DNA from: Micropruina sp.
Lineage (GTDB): Bacteria > Actinomycetota > Actinomycetes > Propionibacteriales > Propionibacteriaceae
Reading direction: 5' to 3'
Assembly: GCA_016711105.1 (NCBI GenBank)
Contig: JADJTO010000005.1
Span: forward strand, 1-64,000
DNA: 64,000 nucleotides
Shown here piece by piece: positions 8,206-16,613 of the stretch. The translations under genes and the position numbers were made by a program. The notes below the pieces were generated by a model. That model did no database searches. It saw only the letters and a program-made list of their open reading frames with translations, and was not told where the DNA came from. Each line of letters begins with the position of its first letter. The stretch's first letter is position 1.

Positions 8206-10521
8206 TCATGGTCCGGCTCGGGGAGCGCCACGAGCCTGGCCCGGATTGCTCTTCTGGGTTCGCCGCATCGGTTTCTGGTCGGGATCGACCTGGCGGGGTG
8301 GGATCACCTCCGGCAGCCCGTACTGATTGAGCCTGACCTGCCACCGATCCGTTGGCGGCCCCGCAAAGAAGCGGGGTGGTTCCACCAGCTTGTGATGGTG
8401 CGGACACAACAACACCAAATTCCACAACGCTGTCCGCCCGCCAGCCCACCACGGCAGAACATGATGCGCATCACAACGGCTGTCCGGTGCGTCACAGCCG
8501 GGGAACACGCACCCGCCGTCGCGTAGTGACAACGCTTTGCGGATGGCGGCGGTGACCAGCCGGCGGGTCTGCCCCACATCCAACACCTCGGACTCACTGC
8601 CCAGCACGACCGGCATCAGGTCGGCGTCGCAACACAGCCGACGTAAATCACCCGCGGTGATCTGCGCACCCGCAGCCAGGACACCGGCCTGCTCAGCCCG
8701 GTCCCGCAAATCCTGCTCCCGCATCGTCACCACCACCCGGGGACGATCCCCCGCCAACCGGGGAGCCTGCTGATGCGCGGCCAGCAACGCGATCAACCCG
8801 TCCGCCCGGCGCTGCTCCGACGTCCGTACTTCGGCCAACGGGTCCAGCAGGTCTCGGGCAGCCCGCCGGTCCGACTCCACATAGGCATCAATCAACGTGA
8901 TGAACGGGGCCGCATCCAACTCCGGCAGGCTGCCCCGGAACGCCACCGACCCATCCCCATCGGCATGAAACGACAACCCCCGCCGTGCCCGGGCCCGCTT
9001 CGCCCTCGCCGCCAACCGGACCTGCTCATCCTCCCGACCCTCCACCAACTCCGGACACACCAGCTCCACCACCCCCGGCACCAACGCCACGAGTTCGTCC
9101 GGGGTCGACACCTCCGCATGCCCCAACAACAAACTCTCCGCCGCCAACTCCTGGCTGGCGTCCACCCCGTCGGGTAGCTGGCTCATCGCCTTCGCGATCG
9201 TGCGGGCCTGCGGCACCCCGATCCGACCCGCCAACACCGCATCCCGCACCCCCGGACGACCCACCAAATCACGACCCGTGAACACCAAACCCGCCGCCGC
9301 CTTCGCCGACGTCCGCCCCGCCAACCCAATCCACGACGACAACGGAGTCCCCCGAGCGATCATCGCCGAATCCGCCACCTCCGCCTCCGCCACCAACACA
9401 CCGACAAGGGCAGACACCCGATCCGCCACCACCAACGCCTGCTCCACCAAACCCAGCCGCTCCCGATGACCCACATCACGCCGAGCGCTGTGATCGATGC
9501 TGTCCAACAACACCGACACCGACGCCAACACCCCCGCCGTCGACGAACCCGCCGCCACCCACACCGCAGGCAACACCACCCCCATCTCCGCCTGCGCCGC
9601 ATCCACATAACCAAGGTAAACGTCACCACTGACAGGTTCCGTCGAGGCCGACAGCCGGGGATCCCCATCGACAATCCCGGGATCAATGTCCATGACCGAC
9701 GCGACCGCGTCCCCTGTGGACGAGCCCGCAGTCAGGCCAGCCGGCGGCAACCCTGCCCCGACCCCTGCCCGCGCTTCATCCATATAACCAACGTAAGCGT
9801 CCCCACTGACAGTTCCCGTCGCGGCCACCAGGTCGGGTCGAACGTCCACCAACGACGACCCCGACGCCGCCGTGGACGAGCCCGCAGGCAGGCTCACCAA
9901 GGGTGATTCCGCCCGGCCCGCCGCCCGCTCCACATCCATATAGCTACCGTAAACATCGGGTCTGACAATTTCCGTCGAGGACGACAGCCCGGGTTCACCA
10001 ACAACAATCCCCGGGTCAACGTCGACGACCGGCGCGACCGCGTCCTCGGTGGACGAGCAGTCAGCCACGCAAGCCGGCGGCAACTCTGCCCCCATCGCCG
10101 CCCGCTCCACATCCATAACGCCACCGTCAACATCAGGTCTGACAGTTTCTGTCGAAGCCGACAGCCGGGGTTCACCAACGACAATTCCCGGATCAAGGCC
10201 CATCCCCGACGCGACCCCGTCCCCGATCGACGAGCACGCAGCCAGACCAGCCGGCGGCAACTCTGCCCCGATCCCTGCCCGCGCCTCATCCACATAACCA
10301 ACGTAAACGTCGCCACTGACAGTTTCCGTCGAGGCCACCAGGTCGGGTCCAACGTCCACCAACGACGACCCCGGCTGCGCCGTGGACGAGCACGCAGGCA
10401 CGCTCACCGGGGGCAACCACTGCCCCCATCCCTGCTCGTCCCTCATCCATAACCAACGAGAACATCGCCACTGACAGTTCCGCCGAGACCGACAGCCGGG
10501 GATGACCAACGACCGTGTCAC
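8206..10521 (-). CDS. DUF222/13E12-family HNH endonuclease with repeat-expanded N-terminus
   Basis: The C-terminal half is a standard actinobacterial 13E12/DUF222 protein. A DUF222 region (about residues 335-600) is followed by an HNH nuclease motif (about 660-720) reading CVFPGCDAPDSRCDAHHV ... WNLVLLCPHHHKLVEP, with the zinc cysteines and the H-N-H residues present. The N-terminal 310 residues are unusual: about six related units of 52-59 aa containing 'PxLSxSTExVxxDVYxGYxDxxRA'. The first unit is read in another frame than the rest at both ends, because of small indels, so the true start is uncertain; 10521 is only the longest frame. Family members are common and variable in actinobacteria. 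Their cellular role is not known to me and may involve mobile DNA. Confidence 0.8.
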   Translation of the reverse strand: MTRSLVIPGCRSRRNCQWRCSRWLWMRDEQGWGQWLPPVSVPACSSTAQPGSSLVDVGPDLVASTETVSGDVYVGYVDEARAGIGAELPPAGLAACSSIGDGVASGMGLDPGIVVGEPRLSASTETVRPDVDGGVMDVERAAMGAELPPACVADCSSTEDAVAPVVDVDPGIVVGEPGLSSSTEIVRPDVYGSYMDVERAAGRAESPLVSLPAGSSTAASGSSLVDVRPDLVAATGTVSGDAYVGYMDEARAGVGAGLPPAGLTAGSSTGDAVASVMDIDPGIVDGDPRLSASTEPVSGDVYLGYVDAAQAEMGVVLPAVWVAAGSSTAGVLASVSVLLDSIDHSARRDVGHRERLGLVEQALVVADRVSALVGVLVAEAEVADSAMIARGTPLSSWIGLAGRTSAKAAAGLVFTGRDLVGRPGVRDAVLAGRIGVPQARTIAKAMSQLPDGVDASQELAAESLLLGHAEVSTPDELVALVPGVVELVCPELVEGREDEQVRLAARAKRARARRGLSFHADGDGSVAFRGSLPELDAAPFITLIDAYVESDRRAARDLLDPLAEVRTSEQRRADGLIALLAAHQQAPRLAGDRPRVVVTMREQDLRDRAEQAGVLAAGAQITAGDLRRLCCDADLMPVVLGSESEVLDVGQTRRLVTAAIRKALSLRDGGCVFPGCDAPDSRCDAHHVLPWWAGGRTALWNLVLLCPHHHKLVEPPRFFAGPPTDRWQVRLNQYGLPEVIPPRQVDPDQKPMRRTQKSNPGQARGAPRAGP

Positions 10522-10570
10522 GTGTCAGATCGACCCGCGAGGACACCGACACAGCGATAGACAGGCACGC
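9520..10570 (-). repeat. Six-unit coding tandem repeat, alternating ~155 and ~178 bp
   Basis: On the plus strand, a 'CATCCA(C/T)ATA-ACC-A-CGTAA-CGTC' block followed by 'CTGACAG-TTCCGTCG' recurs at about 9601, 9779, 9935, 10113, 10289 and 10444. The spacings are 178, 156, 178, 176 and 155 bp, so two unit lengths are interleaved. Copies are diverged but clearly homologous, and all but the outermost one stay in the HNH protein frame. Confidence 0.85.
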
Positions 10571-10659
10571 GAGCCTCGGAACGCTGGAGCGTGAGTGTGT
10601 CCGCGCCCTACACCTCCGCGATCCCGGCCCGCTTCCACGCCTCACTCCACCGCAGCGAA

Positions 10660-10687
10660 GGGGGTGATTCCCAAGGGAATCACCCCC
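10660..10687 (-). terminator. Hairpin terminator after the third GH3 gene
   Basis: GGGGGTGATTCCC (10660-10672) pairs perfectly with GGGAATCACCCCC (10675-10687). It lies 35-62 bp past the stop of the leftward GH3 gene. There is no T-run, which is common in high-GC actinobacteria. Confidence 0.65.
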
Positions 10688-10721
10688 CATTCGCAGCTAA
10701 ACCCGAAGCCGACTAGGCCCC

Positions 10722-13106
10722 TCAGCCCAAGGAAACCCGTCCGCGAATGTCGCCCAAGCCGCGAGCCACCAACAGCTCGCCACCGCTCAACACCCGCCAC
10801 GCCGCAGCGTCCTCATCCCAACTGCGGAAGACCCGAGCGTCACACGTCACCGACGCCGCCACAGTCTCGCCCGGGGCGGCCTCAACCGCGGCCCACCCGG
10901 CCAACCGGACGTGCTCGTCCGCCCCCTCCGGAACGAAGTACACCTGCACCACCTCACGAGAGGCCCGCGCAGAGGTGTTGGTCACCTCAACCCGAACCTG
11001 CGGCGCAGCGACGTCAGAGATCAAGATCGGCGAGGCGTACTCCCACGACCCGTACCCCAGCCCGTGCCCGAGCCAGAACAGCGGCGCCTCCGCCTTCCCG
11101 GCGTAATACCCCTTGTATCCGATGAAGGGACCCTCCGAGTAGACGAGCTTGCCGTCCGTGGGGACGACCTCCCACGCCGGGCTGGCCCCATCGGACGCCG
11201 GGAACGACGTCACCAATCGACCGGACGGTTCCCGCTCCCCCAGGACGGCAGCAGCAACAGCATGACCGCCCTCCTGCCCGGGCATCCCGGCCCAGAGCAC
11301 CGCGTCCACGTCACCCAACCAAGGCATCAAGAACGGGGTAGCCGAGTTGGCGATCACCACGGTCTTGCGGGCGACCGCCGCGACGGCCCGCACCAAATCG
11401 TCCTGGCGACCTGGGAGCGCCAAAGTCGCCTTGTCCAGCGACTCGGTCTCCTGCTCTTCGGTCAGGCCAACGACCACCACCGCCACGTCCGCCTCGGCAG
11501 CGGCGCGCACCGCGTCCGCGATGGCCGCGTCCGCATCGCGGGACGCGGGACCGGCAACCAGGCCCAGCATCGCCATCGACGCCTCCCCAAGGTCCACGAC
11601 GGCCTCCACCAACCCCGCCTCGGAGACCACGGTGCTCCAGGTGGGCGGGCTGAGCAGCCCGGCTGCGGGATCATCGCTGTCCACCGACAGCGTGGTGGTG
11701 AAGGACTGATCGCCGCTGGTCAGCGTCCACGAGCCCACGCCGATCACACCCAGTTGCACCGCGCCGCTGACCGTCACCTGCGCCGACAACGTCACCCGCG
11801 TGGGCCGCCGCGGCAGGTCATCGTCAAGCCCGACCAGCGTCGTGCTCCCCAGCGAGTGCACCTCAGCGATCACTCCTTGATCGTCGGCGAAGCTGATCCG
11901 AATCCCCGGTTGCCCGGTCACGGGATCCTTGACCACGGCCGCCTTGGCCGGGAGCGCCTTCTCCCGCACCGGGACCCCGTCCACCACGGTGGCCTCGATG
12001 CCCGCGGCGGCAAAGCCGTCGGCGATCGAGGTCGAGTACGGCGGCGTGACCTGGGCCGAGCCACCACCCATGTTCATCGTCTCCAGCGCGTGCCGTCCGA
12101 TCAGGGCGACTTTGGCGTCACTGGCCAGCGGCAACACGCCGTCGTTGGTCAGCACCACCATCCCCGCGACGGCGAGCCGCGACAACTGCTCCTGGCGTTC
12201 GGTGCTGTCCGGCCCGGGAACGTCGCGCCATGCACGGCCTTCGCCGAGGGCGCCCGTCCGATCGGCGAGGCGAAGCAGCCGCGTCACATGCTCGTCGATC
12301 ACGGATTCCGCCACCTCGCCGGCCCGGACGGCCGCGACCAGCGCGTCGCCCCAGGGACCGTCCGGCCCGGGCATCACCAAGTCGAGCCCACCGTTGGCGG
12401 AGGGGGCGGCGCTCTTGGTGGCTGACCAGTCGCTCATCAGCTGCCCGTCCCAGCCCCATTCGCCCTTGACGATGCGATTGTTGATCTCGTCCTGCTCGGT
12501 GGCGGCGAGGTCGTTGACGTCGTTGTAGGCGGCCATGATCGTCCATGGGTTGGAATCCTCGACCGCGATTTCGAACGGGAGGAGGTAGAGCTCGCGAAGC
12601 GTCTTGTCGTCCACGATGTTATTGACGCTGTTGCGCAGAGTTTCGGCCTCATTAGCCACCAAGTGCTTCAGGCAGGCGCCGACCCCAGCGGCCTGGACGC
12701 CCTGCACGTAGCGCGCGGCGAGGGCCCCGGTGAGCAGCGGGTCCTCCGAATAGGCCTCGAAGAGACGCCCGCCCAGCGGCGAGCGATGCAAGTTGATCGT
12801 CGGCCCCAGCACCACGTGAATGTGCTGCCGCTCCGCCTCCTCGGCCACGATCCGACCCACCTCTTCGGCCGCGTCAACGTCCCACGAGCCCGAGAGCAGG
12901 GTGGCGTTGGGGAACAGCGCGGCCGGTTCACCACCGGTGAACTTCAACCCGCGCACTCCCGTCGGACCATCGGAGAACGCCATCTCCTGCAGACCGATCG
13001 AGTCATCACCGGCGAGGGTGAACGAGGTCGCTCCGGTGAGCAGTCGGACCTTCGCTTCCAGATCGAGTTGGGCGATGAGCTGGGCATAGTTGGCTGTCTC
13101 GGACAC
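10722..13106 (-). CDS. GH3 beta-glucosidase (BglB type, with inserted domain)
   Basis: A 794 aa family 3 beta-glucosidase of the type in which a PA14-like carbohydrate-binding domain is inserted in the second catalytic domain. Motifs: DGPTGVRGLKF, LGPTINLHRSPLGGRLFEAY, KHLVANEAETLR (acid/base region), QLMSDWSATKS with the nucleophile Asp near residue 226, a beta-rich insert at about 365-490, and a fibronectin-III-like C-terminus. There is no signal peptide, so it acts inside the cell. The start is GTG at 13104-13106 with AAAGG five bases before it. A TTACACGTGTAA palindrome 18 bp upstream ties it to the LacI regulator at 4385. It ends at a hairpin terminator. Confidence 0.93.
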   Translation of the reverse strand: MSETANYAQLIAQLDLEAKVRLLTGATSFTLAGDDSIGLQEMAFSDGPTGVRGLKFTGGEPAALFPNATLLSGSWDVDAAEEVGRIVAEEAERQHIHVVLGPTINLHRSPLGGRLFEAYSEDPLLTGALAARYVQGVQAAGVGACLKHLVANEAETLRNSVNNIVDDKTLRELYLLPFEIAVEDSNPWTIMAAYNDVNDLAATEQDEINNRIVKGEWGWDGQLMSDWSATKSAAPSANGGLDLVMPGPDGPWGDALVAAVRAGEVAESVIDEHVTRLLRLADRTGALGEGRAWRDVPGPDSTERQEQLSRLAVAGMVVLTNDGVLPLASDAKVALIGRHALETMNMGGGSAQVTPPYSTSIADGFAAAGIEATVVDGVPVREKALPAKAAVVKDPVTGQPGIRISFADDQGVIAEVHSLGSTTLVGLDDDLPRRPTRVTLSAQVTVSGAVQLGVIGVGSWTLTSGDQSFTTTLSVDSDDPAAGLLSPPTWSTVVSEAGLVEAVVDLGEASMAMLGLVAGPASRDADAAIADAVRAAAEADVAVVVVGLTEEQETESLDKATLALPGRQDDLVRAVAAVARKTVVIANSATPFLMPWLGDVDAVLWAGMPGQEGGHAVAAAVLGEREPSGRLVTSFPASDGASPAWEVVPTDGKLVYSEGPFIGYKGYYAGKAEAPLFWLGHGLGYGSWEYASPILISDVAAPQVRVEVTNTSARASREVVQVYFVPEGADEHVRLAGWAAVEAAPGETVAASVTCDARVFRSWDEDAAAWRVLSGGELLVARGLGDIRGRVSLG

Positions 13107-13123
13107 TACTGCCTTTCGATTGG

Positions 13124-13135
13124 TTACACGTGTAA
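13124..13135. promoter_or_regulatory. LacI-type operator TTACACGTGTAA
   Basis: A perfect 12-bp palindrome 18 bp upstream of the GTG start of the third GH3 gene. It shares its core with the operator at 5432-5460. At this position the bound repressor would block transcription or initiation directly. Confidence 0.75.
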
Positions 13136-13263
13136 GTTCACCTTAGCGGGCGACTCCCCAGCTGCCAAGGGGGGCGCCAACCGGCAAGACCTGAGCACCA
13201 ACCAAGCAACGAGACCCTCACGGGTAGAATCACTCCAACCCCTGCCACAACGGAAGGTCGAGC

Positions 13264-14859
13264 ATGACCGCGAACTCCCCAGGGCGACGCATCGCCGGCA
13301 ACGATGTCGTCGAGCCCACAGGGCAGGCGCGGCGCGCGATCGGCACCGCCCACGGAAGCTTTTCCGGCAGCCTCGGCTGGACGGTTCTCGGCACTCTGAT
13401 CCCCGGGCTGGGCCTCTGGCACGCCCGGCGCCGCGTCCTGGGCGGTCTGGTGATGGGCTTGTGGCTAGCCATTCTGGCCGGGCTGGGCGTCCTCGCCTCG
13501 GGCGGCACCCAGCGCCTGGCCGCCCTGGCCGTGGACCCGACCGTGTTGACCATGTTCGCCGTGGCCCTGCTGGTCGGGGCGATTGGCTGGGTGGTCGTGA
13601 TCGCGATGAGCCCCCTCGCCCTTCGCCCCGCCCAACCGAGCCTGGGCCAGCGTGCCGCCGGCGCCGGCCTGGTCACCCTGCTGGCTTTAGCCGTAGCGGC
13701 CCCGATGGCGGTGGGCGCGCAGTACGCCTATACAACAGCCAACTTCCTCTCCACTGTGTTCGGTGAGTCGGTCCCCCTTGAGCCGGGCAGCAGCGAGAGC
13801 GCCGCCCCGGTTGACCCGTGGGCGAACAAGCCCCGGATCAACGTGCTGATCATCGGAGGCGACTCTGGGACCAATCGCGACGTCTCGCTCGGGCTTCGCG
13901 CCGACGCCGTGATGTGGGCCTCGATCGACACCAAGACCGGCGACACCACGTTGTTCTCCTTGCCTCGGCAGACCGCTCGCATCCCCTTCCCGGCGGACTC
14001 ACCACTGCACCGGTACTACCCCTACGGCTTCACCGACGGGAACGGCTCGAACGCCGAATACTTCCTCAACGCCATGTACAACAACGTGCCCCTGCGCATT
14101 CCGCAAGGCCTCCTGGGGCCGCGGGTCAGCAACGTCGGCGCCCAGGTGATGAAGATCGGCGTCGGTGAGGCCCTCGGGCTCGGCACCGCCGACTATTTCG
14201 TCGTGGTCAACATGGACGGCTTCAAGGAGTTCATCAACGCCCTCGGCGGCGTCACCCTGAACGTCAATTACCGGATCCCGATCGGCGGCAAGAGCAGCGA
14301 AGGCGTACCGCCGGACGACTGGATCGAGGTCGGTCCGAGCCAACACATGGACGGACGCAAAGCCCTCTGGTACGCCCGCGGCCGCTACAGCTTGGACGAT
14401 TACAGCCGCATGGAACGGCAGCGCTGCGTGATCAACGCGGTGGTCGAGCAGGCGAATCCGACCACCGTCCTGACCCGCTTCGAGAAGATCGCCAGCGCGG
14501 GAAAGAAGATCATCCTCACCGACGTGCCACGCAAGGTGCTGCCGAACCTGTTGGATCTCGCGTTCAAGGTCAAAGACACCAAGTTGCACAGCGTCGTGTT
14601 CAAGCCGGGGGTCGCCGGTTGGGTCAGTTCCAATCCGGACTGGGACGCCGTCCGCAAGCGGGTCACCCAGGCGCTGAAGGAGACCGCCAAGTCCAACGCC
14701 AAGGCGCAGGAGGCGGAGGAGACTCCGACCCCGTCCGTGTCGGTGTCAGGCACCCCGTCCAAGTCGCCCAAGGCGTCCGCCTCGCCGAGCACGTCGCCCA
14801 GCGCGACCACCAAGACCGACGACCTCAGCGACAGCTGCGCCTACCACCCAGAGAAGTGA
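13264..14859 (+). CDS. LytR-CpsA-Psr (LCP) family cell-wall ligase
   Basis: LCP proteins transfer undecaprenyl-linked glycopolymers (teichoic acid, arabinogalactan or capsule) onto peptidoglycan outside the membrane. The 531 aa protein has an N-terminal block of three or four hydrophobic segments (about 35-155), which is more than the usual single anchor. The LCP domain (about 195-420) carries NVLIIGGDSG, LRADAVMWASID, the arginine segment SLPRQTARIPFP, DYFVVVNMDGF and ALWYARGRYSLDDYSRMERQ. A Ser/Thr/Pro-rich tail of about 50 residues follows, likely in the cell wall. AAGG lies shortly before the ATG. It is monocistronic. Confidence 0.93.
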   Translation: MTANSPGRRIAGNDVVEPTGQARRAIGTAHGSFSGSLGWTVLGTLIPGLGLWHARRRVLGGLVMGLWLAILAGLGVLASGGTQRLAALAVDPTVLTMFAVALLVGAIGWVVVIAMSPLALRPAQPSLGQRAAGAGLVTLLALAVAAPMAVGAQYAYTTANFLSTVFGESVPLEPGSSESAAPVDPWANKPRINVLIIGGDSGTNRDVSLGLRADAVMWASIDTKTGDTTLFSLPRQTARIPFPADSPLHRYYPYGFTDGNGSNAEYFLNAMYNNVPLRIPQGLLGPRVSNVGAQVMKIGVGEALGLGTADYFVVVNMDGFKEFINALGGVTLNVNYRIPIGGKSSEGVPPDDWIEVGPSQHMDGRKALWYARGRYSLDDYSRMERQRCVINAVVEQANPTTVLTRFEKIASAGKKIILTDVPRKVLPNLLDLAFKVKDTKLHSVVFKPGVAGWVSSNPDWDAVRKRVTQALKETAKSNAKAQEAEETPTPSVSVSGTPSKSPKASASPSTSPSATTKTDDLSDSCAYHPEK

Positions 14860-14872
14860 TCTGCCGCCCAGC

Positions 14873-15319
14873 TCAGCGAAGTTCGCCGTAGCCTCGGCTC
14901 AGGTCGAGTCGCTGAGCGATCTCGGTGGCCAGGGCGTCCATGGATGCGGTGGAACCGTGCGGGCTGACCAGTTGGATCCGCTTCGAATCCCCTTGGTAGA
15001 GCACGATCCGTCCGGGTAGTTCGGTGACTTTGGTGATGTCACGCCAGTTGCCGCGCTGATCCGGTCCGGGGCCGCCCACCGCGACGCCCTCATCACTCAG
15101 GGTGACCGTCACCGCCATCGCCCGCCACGACCACCAGGTCAACAGCAAGATCACCAGAGCCAGCAGTATCAGACCGACTCCGCCGATGCTGAACGCGATC
15201 GACCATCCGGCCAGTTGGCTCCCAACGATCACCGCCGCGGCGAAGACTGCCAGGCCGGCGGCGATGGCGAACGGACGCAGGGGCAGCGCCGGTTTCAGCA
15301 CATGCGTGGTGGCCGTCAT
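14873..15319 (-). CDS. Small membrane protein of unknown function (two TM helices)
   Basis: A 148 aa protein with two hydrophobic segments (about 15-35 and 42-65: AFSIGGVGLILLALVILLL), a WWSWRAM juxtamembrane motif, and a soluble C-terminal half rich in beta-strand pattern (MAVTVTLSDEGVAVGG ... IQLVSPHG). The layout resembles bacterial PH-like membrane proteins, but I cannot name the family. It is convergent with the LCP gene, with 13 bp between their stops. Confidence 0.75.
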   Translation of the reverse strand: MTATTHVLKPALPLRPFAIAAGLAVFAAAVIVGSQLAGWSIAFSIGGVGLILLALVILLLTWWSWRAMAVTVTLSDEGVAVGGPGPDQRGNWRDITKVTELPGRIVLYQGDSKRIQLVSPHGSTASMDALATEIAQRLDLSRGYGELR

Positions 15320-15346
15320 GGTCCTCCATCAACTCGATTGCATCGG

Positions 15347-15431
15347 CGGCGAGGGTGGGATTCGAACCCACGGAGCGTTTCCGCTCGGCCGCTTTCAAGG
15401 CGGCTGCACTAGTCCACTATGCGACCTCGCC
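15347..15431 (-). tRNA. tRNA-Ser (anticodon UGA)
   Basis: The acceptor stem pairs GGCGAGG with CCTCGCC and is followed by discriminator G. The anticodon loop is CTTGAAA (anticodon TGA) on stem GCCGC/GCGGC. There is a long variable arm (CGAGCGGAAACGCTCCG) as in class II tRNAs, and a T-arm GTGGGTTCGAATCCCAC. Length is 85 nt; CCA is not encoded. Confidence 0.95.
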
Positions 15432-15480
15432 CATGCGGGCAGTAGCTTAGCCGCTTCGCAACGTGTGCCACGCTGAGGTC

Positions 15481-16455
15481 ATGCGCGCGATCACTCTGAG
15501 CGGCTTTGGTGAGCCGGACGTCCTGACTTTCTCCGACGACACGGACGCCCCGACGCCCCGACCCGGCGAGGTGCTGATTCGGGTGGTCGCCTCCGGGGTG
15601 AACCGGGCCGACCTGCTGCAGCGGCAAGGCTTCTATCCCCCGCCGCGCGGCGAGAGCGACCTGCTCGGCCTCGAAGTTTCCGGACGGATCGAGGCCCTCG
15701 GCGAGGGGGTCACCGGCTGGACCGTGGGCGATGACTGTCTGGCCTTGTTGGCCGGCGGCGGCTACGCCGAACTCGTCGCCGTCCCGTCCGGCCAGGTGCT
15801 TGCCCCGCCTGAGGGGGTCGAGTTGGTCACCGCCGCCGGCCTGATCGAGGTCGCCGCCACCGTCGTCTCCAACTTCGACCACGTCAACCTCAGCGCCGGG
15901 GAGCGGGTGTTGATCCACGGCGGGGCAGGTGGCATCGGCAGCTTCGCCATCCAGTACGCCGTCGCCATCGGCGCAAAACCGCTTGTCACAGCCGGATCGG
16001 CGGCGAAACTCGAGCTCTGCCGGAGTCTGGGCGCCGACCTCGCCTTCGACTACCACGACGACTGGGCTGCCGCCGTCCGCGAAGCCACCCAGGGCCGCGG
16101 GGTCGATGTGATTCTGGACGTGATCGGCGCCAAATACCTGGAGTCGAACGTGGCCAGCCTGGCCCTGGACGGACGACTGGTGGTGATCGGCCTGCAGGGC
16201 GGCCAGAAGGGCACGCTCAATCTCGGGGCCTTGCTGAACAAGCGGGCCACGGTCACCGCGACCAGCCTCCGCGGACGCCCCGCCGAGCAGAAGGCGGCCA
16301 TCTGCGCCCGGGTGGCCGAGGTGGTCTGGCCGCTGATCACCGCCGGACGAATCACCCTGGCGCCCCCCACCCGCTTTGCGATCAGCGACGCCGCCCGGGC
16401 CCACGAACACCTCGCCTCCGGCCAGAACACCGGCAAAATCGTCCTGGTCTGGTGA
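15481..16455 (+). CDS. NAD(P)H quinone oxidoreductase (PIG3-type MDR)
   Basis: Zinc-free medium-chain reductase that reduces quinones or enones with NADPH in the cytoplasm. It has the GroES-like fold (PRPGEVLIRVVASGVNRADL, FYPPPRGESDLLGLEVSG) and the nucleotide-binding motif HGGAGGIGSFAIQYA near residue 145. The length of 324 aa is normal. The open frame starts at GTG 15463, but I prefer ATG 15481 (MRAITLSGFG), the family N-terminus, although its GAGG is only two bases upstream. It is monocistronic and ends at a strong hairpin. Confidence 0.9.
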   Translation: MRAITLSGFGEPDVLTFSDDTDAPTPRPGEVLIRVVASGVNRADLLQRQGFYPPPRGESDLLGLEVSGRIEALGEGVTGWTVGDDCLALLAGGGYAELVAVPSGQVLAPPEGVELVTAAGLIEVAATVVSNFDHVNLSAGERVLIHGGAGGIGSFAIQYAVAIGAKPLVTAGSAAKLELCRSLGADLAFDYHDDWAAAVREATQGRGVDVILDVIGAKYLESNVASLALDGRLVVIGLQGGQKGTLNLGALLNKRATVTATSLRGRPAEQKAAICARVAEVVWPLITAGRITLAPPTRFAISDAARAHEHLASGQNTGKIVLVW

Positions 16456-16496
16456 CCTCCGCCTCCGCCGACGAACCAGTCGACGTAGCTGCCCAC

Positions 16497-16537
16497 ATCA
16501 CCCTCCCGCTGCCTGTATTCAGGCAGCGGGAGGTGAT
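16497..16537. terminator. Bidirectional hairpin terminator
   Basis: Arms ATCACCCTCCCGCTGCCTG (16497-16515) and CAGGCAGCGGGAGGTGAT (16520-16537) pair over 18 bp with one bulge and a four-base loop. It lies between the convergent quinone reductase and ABC transporter genes. Part of the arm (GGCAGCGGGA) is repeated just after it. Confidence 0.85.
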
Positions 16538-16613
16538 TAAGGCAGCGGGAGCATCCTCACCTGGCCGGCCGGGCCCGGGGCGGCAGCCGGGGCGTACTGC
16601 GGAGGCTCCTGGC

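Noticed and set aside
8206..10521. Phage terminase-associated HNH nuclease
   Set aside because: The DUF222 domain marks the chromosomal 13E12 family; no phage structural or terminase genes nearby.
9520..10570. CRISPR array suggested by regular repeats
   Set aside because: Units are 155-178 bp, coding, diverged along their length and without spacers; no cas genes.
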